A stretch of 64,000 nucleotides of DNA. Origin: Sphingobacteriales bacterium. Lineage in GTDB: Bacteria > Bacteroidota > Bacteroidia > Chitinophagales > JADIYW01. Positions 55,247-63,494 of the stretch are shown here, piece by piece. The DNA lies in NCBI GenBank assembly GCA_016699615.1, contig CP064984.1:992001-1056000 (forward strand), given 5' to 3'. Under the pieces are notes generated by a model. The model saw nothing but the letters and a program-made list of their open reading frames with translations, ran no database searches and was not told the origin of the DNA. Every line of letters starts with the position of its first letter. Position 1 is the stretch's first letter. Both the position numbers and the translations under genes were made by a program.

Positions 55247-56190
55247 TCTTCTTTACTTATTTGATATAAAAAATCTTTTTCATCTTTGTTCAGACTATCA
55301 TAGCCAGATGAATTTATTTTATCTAAAATAGTGTCTAGCTGTTTTTGTTTCTCTTGTTTATTTAATGGTCTATTGTTGTTTGTATTTTTTTGATGTTGAT
55401 GTTGATGTTTTTTAGTTTCTTCGGCATACACTTTTTCTTTTTTTTCGTTGTACACAACTTTCATCTTTGGTTTCTTCTTAAAAATATTTTTAAAGAAATC
55501 TATTATAGCATAAAATTTGTGTGCATAGTCGTTACCATTTCTTAGTTGAGTTATGAATAACCAACCAAAAAATGCACCACCTAAATGCGATAAATGTCCA
55601 CCAAGATTTCCATCATTTAGAAAAATAATATCTAAAATAACTGTTACAAGTGCTATCCATTTTATTTTTACATTGCCCAATAGCAATAATCTTATTTCGT
55701 AGTTAGGTGCTAAGGTTGCTGCTGCTAATACAACAGCCATCACACCAGCAGATGCACCATACATAATGTTATTGGCATTGTATAAATCTGATTTACTGAA
55801 GAACAATATCGCACTGATGATTGAATATAATATAGCACCAAAAAAACCACCAATAATGTATAATGGAACAATTTTATTCTTTCCAATAAAATCACTTACA
55901 ATGCTTCCAAACAAATGCAACCAAAGCATATTAAACAAAATATGCAGAAACCCAACTTGCGTAAATTGATAAGTAAGTATACTCCAAGGCTGATAAAGTA
56001 ATTCTTTTGATGCTTTGAATGAGATAAGTTCTAAGGTAAAAGAGCCAAAGTTTGTTTTTGCAAAATAATCTATTACACTTAATAAATTAAGAATGATAAA
56101 AACAAATGCATTTATAAATATTATTTTGACCAATGGCGAACCATATTGATACTGCCACTTTAAGTCTTTCCAAATCGAATCGAACAACAT
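55243..56190 (-). CDS. Rhomboid-family intramembrane serine protease with C-terminal tail
   Basis: 315 residues. Six membrane helices. The nucleophile Ser is in M-Y-G-A-S-A-G-V near residue 145, and the catalytic His is in G-G-H-L-S-H-L-G-G near 198. H-I-L-F-N-M-L-W-L is the conserved His/Asn block in helix 2. A charged C-terminal tail of about 90 residues includes a His/Gln-rich patch (K-K-H-Q-H-Q-H-Q) and a K-D-E-K-D-F end. Lies 90 bp downstream of a second rhomboid gene. Confidence 0.9.
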   Translation of the reverse strand: MLFDSIWKDLKWQYQYGSPLVKIIFINAFVFIILNLLSVIDYFAKTNFGSFTLELISFKASKELLYQPWSILTYQFTQVGFLHILFNMLWLHLFGSIVSDFIGKNKIVPLYIIGGFFGAILYSIISAILFFSKSDLYNANNIMYGASAGVMAVVLAAATLAPNYEIRLLLLGNVKIKWIALVTVILDIIFLNDGNLGGHLSHLGGAFFGWLFITQLRNGNDYAHKFYAIIDFFKNIFKKKPKMKVVYNEKKEKVYAEETKKHQHQHQKNTNNNRPLNKQEKQKQLDTILDKINSSGYDSLNKDEKDFLYQISKED

Positions 56191-56280
56191 AGATTAAAAG
56201 TACGAAATATTAAACTCAGTATTTCTCAAAAAACTATAATTTTTCTAAAAATATTACTAAAAAATGACAAGCATTTTGTG

Positions 56281-56967
56281 CTAATAAAAGTCTGATTTTT
56301 GCGTTTTGTTCCAATAATACATCAATGCAAACCCAAATATGGCACCACCAATATGTGCATAGTGCGCTACATTGTCTAAGCCATATTGAGCAAATCCAAT
56401 ATCGTATACCAAAATAACTAATGGTATCATATATTTTGCTTTAATTGGCACAGGAATAAACATAAACATTAGTTCTGTATTTGGAAACAAATAACCAAAA
56501 GCTGCCAACAAACCATACAATGCGCCAGATGCACCTACTAATGCAGGAAAATAAACCTGACCTAATGTATTGCTGGACAATGCCATTTCTTGATTGATAA
56601 AAGGAGTACCAGCAATGGTGTATGCAGTAACAGCGCCAACAATAAGATGCACTGCTATTGCTCCAAGCCCTGAGAAAAAGTACAAAAACAAAAACCTTTT
56701 AGCTGGTAAAACACGCTCTAGAATTGTACCAAAGCTATACAATGCATACATATTGAATAACAAATGGAATATGCCACCGTGTGCAAACATATGCGTTACA
56801 AGTTGCATAGGCTTGAACATTGGATTGGTTGGATAGTACATTGCTAATAATGTAGTGGCATTGGGCAGCACATTTTGTGCAATAAAAACTAAGACATTAA
56901 TAATAATAATATTCTGAACTATAGGTGTCATTCTTTGCATGCCACCAAATCTCCCAAATTGAGTCAT
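56281..56967 (-). CDS. Rhomboid-family intramembrane serine protease
   Basis: 228 residues. Compact six-helix rhomboid: H-L-L-F-N-M-Y-A-L-Y near residue 68, G-A-S-G-A-L-Y with the catalytic Ser near 146, and H-Y-A-H-I-G-G-A-I-F-G with the catalytic His near 203. No extra domains. The tandem arrangement with the longer rhomboid and the EEP protein is common in Bacteroidota. Confidence 0.92.
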   Translation of the reverse strand: MTQFGRFGGMQRMTPIVQNIIIINVLVFIAQNVLPNATTLLAMYYPTNPMFKPMQLVTHMFAHGGIFHLLFNMYALYSFGTILERVLPAKRFLFLYFFSGLGAIAVHLIVGAVTAYTIAGTPFINQEMALSSNTLGQVYFPALVGASGALYGLLAAFGYLFPNTELMFMFIPVPIKAKYMIPLVILVYDIGFAQYGLDNVAHYAHIGGAIFGFALMYYWNKTQKSDFY

Positions 56968-56989
56968 GTTTGTTTTTTTAATTAATGCT

Positions 56990-56997
56990 CAAATTTA
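56990..56997 (-). promoter_or_regulatory. -7 box of the rhomboid unit
   Basis: CAAATTTA on plus, TAAATTTG on minus, an exact TAnnTTTG match 22 nt before the ATG at 56,967. Confidence 0.45.
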
Positions 56998-57258
56998 AGA
57001 TTTATTTCTTCTAATGTATATAAAATGGAAGTTTTTGTTCTATACTATAAACAAACATACCAGTTGCATTCATTTCCTTTGTTTATTTAATGTAACATAC
57101 ATTATAATGTATTAAATAATATCATTTATTTTATTTGGTAAGTAGATACCAGAAAAAAAGAAGAAAACAACAGCATATTAATATTAACAATATATAAATT
57201 ATGTAAAACGACCAAAAAAAAACCGCGTTGCGCAACTGCCACCGATGTTAGCTGTAGA
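56998..57258. other. AT-rich spacer ending in a palindrome and a GTTAGC boundary
   Basis: No gene seen. The first 200 bp are very AT-rich. The right end holds the palindrome gttgcgcaac (57,227-57,236) and GTTAGCT (57,247-57,253), which on the minus strand is AGCTAAC, 5 nt beyond the stop of the next gene. It is the putative 3' boundary of the first accessory cassette. Confidence 0.5.
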
Positions 57259-58212
57259 CTATTTAAATTTGTTTACCGTATGATAAATATATGCTATTTC
57301 TTTACCTGGCAACTTAGATTCTTCTTGTAATAATTGAGCATTTTTTTTTTTTAATGGAAATATGTCTTTTAATGAAGTTGTATAGTTTCCTGTGCCAATA
57401 TTTGATAAAAAATTAACAGAGGCATTAATAATAATTTCAATTTTAGAATTATTAAATTTCATTTTATGTAACTTGAACTGTTTTTTATACTCACTAAATA
57501 AATAGTCATACTCCTCTTTAATTTCTGATAATTTTAAGTTTGAATTTGAAATTTTATTTATCCAGTTTAATAAAGTCAAATACTTATTTTTAATATCTTC
57601 ATCTGACCTATATTCTATTATATGTTCCCAAGAAACACTATTGTCTGGCGTTGGAATATCATTAAGGATAAATTGAATTACAGTTTGTTTTTTTTCTTTT
57701 TCATTAAACAAACTCATTGAATTCATCAAATATGGGTAAAACTCATTTATCTCGTTTAAATTTCTTAAATTAATAGTGTCTAATCTTAAATCGTAATCAG
57801 ACGAAATCAAGTAAAGTTTATTTAAATCGTCTTGATATTTCTGTGATTCTTCGGAAGAAATATTTTTTTTAAATATTCTAAGATTTTTTTCTTTTCTATA
57901 AATTAATTCTTTGATTTGATTTCGCTCTATTAATATTTGACTGTCATTGTTAGTCAATGATTTGTCATTTGAAAAATTATATTCTTTGATAATATTTTTA
58001 TCAATTAAAAAATCTAAAGTGCTACTCAGTTCTATTAAATCTTCATAGGAACTCGAGTTTAATATACTATCAATTCTTAAATTACTATTTAATACATTAA
58101 TCCTATATTTATGAATATAAATATTCTCATACACCAACGAGAGCTTCTTTAGCTCTGACTGATCATTAACTTTTGGATTTATAAAAAAAGGATACAAAAT
58201 ATTTTTACCCAT
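57259..58212 (-). CDS. Uncharacterised helical protein of an accessory cassette
   Basis: 317 residues, rich in Lys, Asn, Ile, Glu and Ser, with no signal peptide or membrane helix, so probably cytoplasmic and largely alpha-helical. No motif of a known enzyme was seen. It starts M-G-K-N-I-L-Y-P-F-F-I-N, and leucine/isoleucine heptad-like stretches occur around residues 95-130 and 220-260. The ATG lies 22 nt after a CTAAC/GTTAG boundary and the stop about 5 nt before another, so the gene fills one putative mobile cassette. Confidence 0.6.
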   Translation of the reverse strand: MGKNILYPFFINPKVNDQSELKKLSLVYENIYIHKYRINVLNSNLRIDSILNSSSYEDLIELSSTLDFLIDKNIIKEYNFSNDKSLTNNDSQILIERNQIKELIYRKEKNLRIFKKNISSEESQKYQDDLNKLYLISSDYDLRLDTINLRNLNEINEFYPYLMNSMSLFNEKEKKQTVIQFILNDIPTPDNSVSWEHIIEYRSDEDIKNKYLTLLNWINKISNSNLKLSEIKEEYDYLFSEYKKQFKLHKMKFNNSKIEIIINASVNFLSNIGTGNYTTSLKDIFPLKKKNAQLLQEESKLPGKEIAYIYHTVNKFK

Positions 58213-58233
58213 CTTCGTTTTTTTAGTTTACGG

Positions 58234-58530
58234 CTAACGTGCGGCGGATTTGCGAAGTTACGAACTGCAAACGAAGTTTGCAAGTGAAGTAATTTTGCAA
58301 ATCCGTTGATGTGTTGAAGGTCGAGCGTAGCGAGCCTAAACGCATCATCGGATGTAATCCGCCGCACGATGTGCAAAAGGCGAAGCGTAGCGAAGACTTT
58401 TGCACATCGGTTGAAAATTAGTGACGGTTTTGCGTGTTTAGCACAAACCGAAACTTATTTACAAATTAAATATACTACACAAAACTTAAATTACCAAATC
58501 TACCAAAACTGTAACTAATTTTTGTTATAG
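58234..58530 (-). repeat. Structured cassette spacer 1 (integron attC-like, about 297 bp)
   Basis: Bounded by CTAACG (58,234) and GTTATAG (58,524-58,530). The left 58,246-58,409 block is 163/164 identical to 59,385-59,548. An outer 12-bp stem (58,239-58,250 with 58,356-58,367) encloses smaller hairpins. A 13-bp stem (cgatgtgcaaaag / cttttgcacatcg) ends the shared block at 58,409. The right part has another imperfect inverted repeat (58,414-58,432 with 58,504-58,522, 17 of 19 matching). GC content is visibly higher than the surroundings. Short ORFs here are products of the repeat and are not called. Confidence 0.7.
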
Positions 58531-58539
58531 ACAGTATAT

Positions 58540-58818
58540 TTATTGTCTAAAAAGTTTTTTTATTGATTTAAAAGATTCATCTTGATATTCTGATGGTTTT
58601 GATTTTTCTATATTATACCAATCAATATTTGTCTTAATATTTAATACAATAAAACTAACTTGAAGAAATACTAATGAATACAATTTTTCTTGAATTCCAA
58701 AAATTATCCATAAAATATTAGCAATAAATAACACTAGCAATCCTTTAAATCTGTGCTTGCTCATTAAATACCAACCAAGCAAACTAAAACAAACGCCTAT
58801 CCAATCGAATTTAATCAT
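58540..58818 (-). CDS. Small membrane protein (PnuC/PQ-loop-like)
   Basis: 92 residues with three hydrophobic helices (residues 5-20, 25-42 and 45-62) and a charged C-terminal tail. The pattern L-L-G-W-Y-L-M-S-K ... A-N-I-L-W-I-I-F-G-I ... N-I-K-T-N-I-D-W resembles small transporter-like proteins related to PnuC/SemiSWEET halves. This is a resemblance only. Start overlaps the stop of the upstream GNAT gene by 4 bp (atga), so they are translated together. Confidence 0.6.
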   Translation of the reverse strand: MIKFDWIGVCFSLLGWYLMSKHRFKGLLVLFIANILWIIFGIQEKLYSLVFLQVSFIVLNIKTNIDWYNIEKSKPSEYQDESFKSIKKLFRQ

Positions 58819-59375
58819 TTTTCTGGAACATTATATACGTACAACAATGATTTGGGAAACTTAGGGTATTTAATACTTTCAGGAGTTACACCTATTTTTA
58901 TCCAACCTAATTTTTCTACTATTTTTATCATTGCTATATTTGTTATTATTATTTTGCCATAAAACAACATAATTTCAGTATTGATTAATTCTTCTAAGCA
59001 TATTTTCATAATATTATAACCGATATTTTTTCCACCAAATCCTATTTTAATATAAGTTGAACTTTCTGCTTGTTCATTTGTAACCACAGGGTTTGATTCT
59101 GTTCTATTTGAAGATTGAAAACCAATAATTATTGAATCATATTCAGCTACCCAAAATTTAAAATTTCCATCTTGGTTCTTAAAGTTATTTTGAAATCTAT
59201 TTTTATATAAAAGTAAATTATTTTTAATATCTCTGTTTAAAGAGGTAACTTGATTGTCATACCAAATCTGAAATACTTGTTCAAAATCTTCTGGTTTTGA
59301 ATGCCGTATTATATAAGTGAAATCATTTTCAGTTATAGTTCTCAAAATCATATTGGTCTCATTTGTATTGCCCAT
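58815..59375 (-). CDS. GNAT-family N-acetyltransferase
   Basis: About 187 residues from ATG 59,375 (M-G-N-T-N); an ATG at 59,384 lies inside the repeat spacer, and M-I-L-R at 59,351 is a further option. The fold is visible as I-R-H-S-K-P-E-D-F-E-Q-V-F-Q near the start, F-W-V-A-E-Y-D-S-I-I-I-G-F, S-S-T-Y-I-K-I-G-F-G-G-K-N-I-G-Y (acetyl-CoA loop) and V-E-K-L-G-W. The substrate is unknown. The start codon lies directly on the GTTATG cassette boundary. It forms a two-gene cassette with the small membrane protein. Confidence 0.75.
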   Translation of the reverse strand: MGNTNETNMILRTITENDFTYIIRHSKPEDFEQVFQIWYDNQVTSLNRDIKNNLLLYKNRFQNNFKNQDGNFKFWVAEYDSIIIGFQSSNRTESNPVVTNEQAESSTYIKIGFGGKNIGYNIMKICLEELINTEIMLFYGKIIITNIAMIKIVEKLGWIKIGVTPESIKYPKFPKSLLYVYNVPEK

Positions 59376-59672
59376 AACGTGCATGGATTTGCGAAGTTAC
59401 GAACTGCAAACGAAGTTTGCAAGTGAAGTAATTTTGCAAATCCGTTGATGTGTTGAAGGTCGAGCGTAGCGAGCCTAAACGCATCAACGGATGTAATCCG
59501 CCGCACGATGTGCAAAAGGCGAAGCGTAGCGAAGACTTTTGCACATCGTTTTGGGGCTTGACGCAGTGGGGGATTAGAAGCACAAATGTTCAATTTACCA
59601 CAAAAGCTCAATAGAGGTACAAATGTTGAATTTACCACTTCTGCCCCCATTGCGTTCAAACCCCTGTTATGC
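59374..59672 (-). repeat. Structured cassette spacer 2 (integron attC-like, about 299 bp)
   Basis: Bounded by ATAACG (59,374) and GTTATGC (59,666-59,672). Contains the shared 164-bp block (59,385-59,548) with three consecutive hairpins. Hairpin A is ggatttgc/gcaaatcc (59,385-59,392; 59,436-59,443) with an inner tgcaaac-gaa-gtttgca. Hairpin B is ccgttgatg/catcaacgg (59,442-59,450; 59,482-59,490). Hairpin C is a 13-bp stem (59,506-59,518; 59,536-59,548). Loops of B and C share the core gcgtagcga. The right part is an imperfect 20-bp palindrome (59,553-59,572 with 59,644-59,664) enclosing a 20-bp direct repeat (59,582-59,601 and 59,619-59,638, one mismatch). Confidence 0.7.
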
Positions 59673-59808
59673 CCTAGTGCCTTTTTTCGTCTGTTCATTT
59701 CGTCTCTGTTTGTCGTGTCGTGGTGCGTTGGCTTGGTAGCTCTTTTGCATTTTTAGCGTTGGTTTGTGCGTTGGCAAAAAATGCAAATGTGCTAGCAAAT
59801 GCGTTGGC
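59673..59808. repeat. Short repeats downstream of the Hsp70 operon
   Basis: tgcgttggc occurs three times (59,724-59,732, 59,767-59,775, 59,800-59,808). A perfect 11-bp inverted repeat, tttgcattttt / aaaaatgcaaa (59,744-59,754; 59,777-59,787), could terminate the minus-strand operon. No gene. Confidence 0.6.
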
Positions 59809-60111
59809 TTAATTTCGTTGTCTTTGTCTGTCTATAAATATTGTTGCGATTAAAAATATACTTACGATTACATCTACAATATTCCAAATTTGTCTACCTA
59901 AAGCAATTTTAAAAAATGGTTGAAATAGTAAAGCAAGCCCAATAAAAATTATTGCCATTTCTTTTTGTTTGGTTTCGTTTGCTTGAAATGCTAATATACC
60001 AAAGCCAACAAGTCCTGCAAAACGAACAATTTGAAAATAGCCATAAGGCATATCCAAAAGGCAAAGTAAAAATAAAATTGTCAATACTACTTTAATAGCT
60101 GATTGTAACAT
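59809..60111 (-). CDS. Small membrane protein (DUF6804-like)
   Basis: 100 residues. Four hydrophobic segments with the pattern M-P-Y-G-Y-F-Q-I-V-R-F, then Q-P-F-F-K-I-A-L-G-R near residue 68, and I-W-N-I-V-D-V. This motif set recurs in small uncharacterised membrane proteins annotated as DUF6804 (from memory, not checked). Its start overlaps the stop of the TerB-like gene by one base, so it belongs to the Hsp70 operon. Confidence 0.65.
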   Translation of the reverse strand: MLQSAIKVVLTILFLLCLLDMPYGYFQIVRFAGLVGFGILAFQANETKQKEMAIIFIGLALLFQPFFKIALGRQIWNIVDVIVSIFLIATIFIDRQRQRN

Positions 60112-60566
60112 TATATTGAAATTTCGTTTGTAAATTCTTCGTGTAGTCCGTAATTATTGAAGTCCATTAAATAGTCAATTTGGTGTGGAAATTTAACTAT
60201 CAAAGTTTGCTCGTCTGTTTTGAGTTTTGACTTTGCCATTTGTAAAAACTTCAATTCGCTTTCCTCCACTTTTGTATCTGCTTGTATAATTCTTAAAAGA
60301 ACTTCAATAAGTAAAATTTCTTGATGTTCGTTTAGGTCGTTTGTTACAATTTCTTGCAAGTATTGGTTAATGGCATTTTTGCCATTAACCTTAATGTTTT
60401 CAATATTGCCTTTTAAAGGTTCTTCAAAATCGTAACCCATAAAATAAATTTCATTAGCTACAATGTTTTTTATTTCGTTGATTTCTTCCTCTGCAATATC
60501 TCCGTCACAAGCCATAGCCATAACTGCCGACTTGAAAAGAAAAGTTTTAAAATCTGTATTTTTCAT
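60111..60566 (-). CDS. TerB-like protein
   Basis: 151 residues, all-helical. Two repeats carry acidic metal-binding-like motifs: A-C-D-G-D-I-A-E-E-E-I near residue 19 and Q-A-D-T-K-V-E-E-S-E-L near 95. This spacing is typical of the TerB fold (tellurite-resistance/stress systems, membrane-associated scaffolds). Lies 14 bp downstream of the Hsp70 gene and overlaps the next membrane-protein gene, suggesting one complex near the membrane (inference). Confidence 0.72.
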   Translation of the reverse strand: MKNTDFKTFLFKSAVMAMACDGDIAEEEINEIKNIVANEIYFMGYDFEEPLKGNIENIKVNGKNAINQYLQEIVTNDLNEHQEILLIEVLLRIIQADTKVEESELKFLQMAKSKLKTDEQTLIVKFPHQIDYLMDFNNYGLHEEFTNEISI

Positions 60567-60580
60567 TTTGTTTCATTTTT

Positions 60581-63076
60581 TTATATTCCGTAACCAAATT
60601 TTGGTTGAATAATATTATCTCTTGTATTTTTAGGTAGTAAGTCAAGTAACTCAATGTCAATTTCTCTTAATCTATCCCAATTTTCACTAGCCAAAGCGAA
60701 ATTGCCAGCATCAATGTGACTTTTAGCTTCATCTTGACTATTCATTTTTGATTGATTGTTCTTACAGAATTGAAAAATTCCTTTAAGAAAATCGGGGGTT
60801 CTCCACCTAATTTTACCAATAATGCTATGAAGTTCATCAGATTTTTCTTGAATTTTTATTGGGCTATTTGTTGCAAAGAACGCAATTTCTTGAGCAACAA
60901 TATCATTAAATGTTTTTCTCTCGTGGTCGTTACCATTTTCATCTAACATTTTTTCGCACTCTTCTTTAGTTTCAAAATAATGAGCTTTTACTTGTTGTAT
61001 GCGTTTATGTTTTGTTGCACTATCAATTTGCTGTGCAATTTTTCTTTTTTTATCTTCTAATTGGTAACGCTTATCCGTAACATCATCGCTCGTAAGGCTT
61101 CCTGTTTCTTCACTTACAGTTTCCATTTCTTTTTTGAGTTTACTCAACGCACCTGCCGTTTCAAAATCTTCCTTCTCTGTCGCTTCTTGTATTTCCAACT
61201 CTAATTTGTCGGACAAATCTTCAACTTGTTCTTTTAGAAATTCAATTTGTGTATGTCGTTCTTTTGGATTAAAGGTTTGTTTAAATATTTGGTCTGCCAT
61301 ATTTAAATACACCTCTATTTCTATATCTCTACTTTCGGAAATAGAAATTTTTATTTCAATGTCTGATCCTTTTGCAATATCTCTTTTAATTTGTGTTCCC
61401 CTAATTTCCATAAAACCAATTCCCTTATTTGCTTCAGGCAATGCCAAATGAGAACCTTCTAAAACATTGATATAAATAAAATCATCGTCATTGCCTTTTA
61501 TCATTCCTTTATTCAATGGAAAACTTATACCTTGAGAACGCAAAGGCAATATTGCATTTTTAAAGAAAATTGGTTTTAGCCTTGTTTTACCTGGGTTATC
61601 GTAATCATCTACTTCTAAACATATATCCTCTGGAATTGGTTGCCCACTTATTGTAAATGAGCTGTTTACGTTAAACGAACTTAAATCAGTTTCAATTACA
61701 TTATTATTATCATCATAAACAGTAAATTCAAAGAAATTAAATGCATCATTTACAAGAGGTAGTTCTTCATTAATAATTTCCGATAATTTTTTCATTCCCG
61801 AATTATAACCTCCATCACCTCTAGTAATTTTAAAAGATAAGTTTTCAAAATTACCGGTAACTTTTGCTGCAAATAAAACATCCTTTTCTTTTGACATTGT
61901 TGGGCAAGAATGCTTAACTGAAACTGTGTAATTCTTTTTCTCCTTATTGTCTATAATTTCTTTTTTTCTTGTTGCTGAATAATATGCTGCACCAATTGCT
62001 ACTGCTGTTGTTGGGTCAATTTCACAATTTACAGGAATTTGTAAAATCTCCTCGACTCGACTTCGTACATAAGGAATGTAAGTAGAACCACCAACCATTA
62101 ATGTAAATTGTAATTCGATCGGTTTTAATGAATTTCTTGTAAGGATTTGTTTAATCATTTCAATTGTTCCATCAATATTTGTTCTTATCAATTCGTTGAA
62201 CTCGGAACGTGTTATAACAATTTCCATATCTACCTCGTTACCGTCTTCATCTTCAAAGCCATCAACTACTATTTCTGCTGATGTTTTTGAAGATAAAGTA
62301 ATTTTAGCTTCTTCTGCCCTACGCAATAAGACGTAGTATTTTGCATTGAGTTTGCCAGATGCACTTTTCATATCATCTTCCAAATTTGAGAACTTAAATT
62401 TTTCGCAAATTTTTGGGATAACTAATTTTTCAACTATCATATTATCAAAGTCTGCTCCACCCAGAAAGTTGTCGCCCTCGTGGTCTAAAACTTTCATTTC
62501 TCCGTTTTTGATTTTGATTAAGGCTACATCAAAAGTTCCACCACCCAAATCATAAACCAACCATTGGCCCTCTTGCATTTCTCTAGCTTTCTTCATATTT
62601 GCGTAAGCCAAACTTGCTGCAATTGGTTCTTGTAATAATACAACTTGCTTAAATCCTGCTTGTATTCCTGCTTCTTTTGTTGCGTTTGATTGAATGGTGT
62701 CAAAAGATGCTGGAATAGTTATTACAACTGCATCCAAAGTATCGCCTGTGTTCACAAAGGTTTTAAGTTCTTTTAAAACTTGTGCTGATAATTCAATTGG
62801 TGTTTTTGATTCGTTGATAGATTTTATCTTGAAACTTTCTGTTGTTCCCATTTTTCTTTTGAAAACTCCAACTACACTTTTAGGGTCTTTTTCTAAAAAT
62901 TCTTTTGCTTTGTTTCCAACTTGAATTTTATCTTTTTTATACATTACCACAGAAGGCAATGTATTTCTACCGTAATCTTGTGGATTTGAAAATATGACAA
63001 CTTCTCCTTTTACAAATTTTGCAATTGCACTATTTGTTGTGCCTAAATCTATACCGTAATTTATTGTATTTTCCAT
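60581..63076 (-). CDS. Divergent Hsp70-family ATPase with long helical C terminus
   Basis: 831 residues, far longer than DnaK (about 640). The actin-like ATPase domain is intact: I-D-L-G-T-T-N-S-A (residues 9-17), V-Y-D-L-G-G-G-T-F-D-V near 174-184 and M-V-G-G-S-T-Y-I-P near 330. After residue about 390 it no longer resembles the DnaK substrate domain. There is an unfamiliar beta-rich region (about 395-590), then a coiled-coil and helical C terminus (about 600-831) without a DnaK-type tail. It is an accessory Hsp70, not the housekeeping DnaK. Neighbours are a possible GrpE-like protein 17 bp upstream and a TerB-like protein downstream, in one tight minus-strand operon. Confidence 0.9.
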   Translation of the reverse strand: MENTINYGIDLGTTNSAIAKFVKGEVVIFSNPQDYGRNTLPSVVMYKKDKIQVGNKAKEFLEKDPKSVVGVFKRKMGTTESFKIKSINESKTPIELSAQVLKELKTFVNTGDTLDAVVITIPASFDTIQSNATKEAGIQAGFKQVVLLQEPIAASLAYANMKKAREMQEGQWLVYDLGGGTFDVALIKIKNGEMKVLDHEGDNFLGGADFDNMIVEKLVIPKICEKFKFSNLEDDMKSASGKLNAKYYVLLRRAEEAKITLSSKTSAEIVVDGFEDEDGNEVDMEIVITRSEFNELIRTNIDGTIEMIKQILTRNSLKPIELQFTLMVGGSTYIPYVRSRVEEILQIPVNCEIDPTTAVAIGAAYYSATRKKEIIDNKEKKNYTVSVKHSCPTMSKEKDVLFAAKVTGNFENLSFKITRGDGGYNSGMKKLSEIINEELPLVNDAFNFFEFTVYDDNNNVIETDLSSFNVNSSFTISGQPIPEDICLEVDDYDNPGKTRLKPIFFKNAILPLRSQGISFPLNKGMIKGNDDDFIYINVLEGSHLALPEANKGIGFMEIRGTQIKRDIAKGSDIEIKISISESRDIEIEVYLNMADQIFKQTFNPKERHTQIEFLKEQVEDLSDKLELEIQEATEKEDFETAGALSKLKKEMETVSEETGSLTSDDVTDKRYQLEDKKRKIAQQIDSATKHKRIQQVKAHYFETKEECEKMLDENGNDHERKTFNDIVAQEIAFFATNSPIKIQEKSDELHSIIGKIRWRTPDFLKGIFQFCKNNQSKMNSQDEAKSHIDAGNFALASENWDRLREIDIELLDLLPKNTRDNIIQPKFGYGI

Positions 63077-63093
63077 TTTATAATGATTGTATT

Positions 63094-63477
63094 TTATTGA
63101 TGAGTATTTTTTGATTGAACAATTACTACTGCTGGTTGAGCAATAATTTTAAATGTATTTTCATTCTCTTTATAAGAATAGAAGATTATTGGTTTTATTA
63201 CCTCAATTATTTCAAGATTCTCAACACCTGTTCCTGAAATAGTGGCTTCACAGTCCGTCCTTGTGTCTGTATAGTTTTCGCCTAATGGGTTATGGTAAGT
63301 CAAACCAACATCTTTAAAAAATCCTTCTTCAAGCAAACCATTAATTCTATTGACATTTCGTTGAATAGAGTTATCCTCTTTTATACTTGTTGCTTTCTTC
63401 TCAATTTCAAATATTTGATTAACTAAATCAAGATAGGCTTGAGGTACTTTTACAGTTACTTTTTTTATTTCTTGCAT
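63094..63477 (-). CDS. Hsp70-operon protein, possibly GrpE-like
   Basis: 127 residues. A helical N terminus (M-Q-E-I-K-K-V to about 50) is followed by a beta-rich part with N-P-L-G-E-N-Y, T-R-T-D-C-E-A-T-I-S-G, I-I-E-V-I-K-P-I-I and I-I-A-Q-P-A-V-V-I-V. The helix-then-beta layout and the final V-V-I-V strand recall the GrpE beta wing, and the gene directly precedes Hsp70. This is a weak structural resemblance; a substrate adaptor is equally possible. Confidence 0.5.
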   Translation of the reverse strand: MQEIKKVTVKVPQAYLDLVNQIFEIEKKATSIKEDNSIQRNVNRINGLLEEGFFKDVGLTYHNPLGENYTDTRTDCEATISGTGVENLEIIEVIKPIIFYSYKENENTFKIIAQPAVVIVQSKNTHQ

Positions 63478-63494
63478 TTGATATTTTGTTTAAT

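Noticed and set aside
58179..58405. Short minus-strand ORFs in spacer 1 (60-65 codons)
   Set aside because: Entirely within the structured repeat; the same peptide appears in spacer 2, as expected of a repeat rather than a gene.
57247..59672. Calling the spacers canonical attC sites
   Set aside because: Ends such as GTTAGCT, GTTATAG and GTTATGC do not satisfy GTTRRRY, length is too great, and no integrase is visible; only an integron-like label is justified.
59348..59698. 116- and 74-codon minus-strand ORFs over spacer 2
   Set aside because: They cover the hairpin block and the imperfect palindrome and have no protein-like features; similar ORFs are artefacts of repeats.
60581..63076. Housekeeping dnaK for the Hsp70 gene
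   Set aside because: Length 831, no DnaK-type substrate-binding domain or tail, and location in an accessory operon away from grpE-dnaJ.
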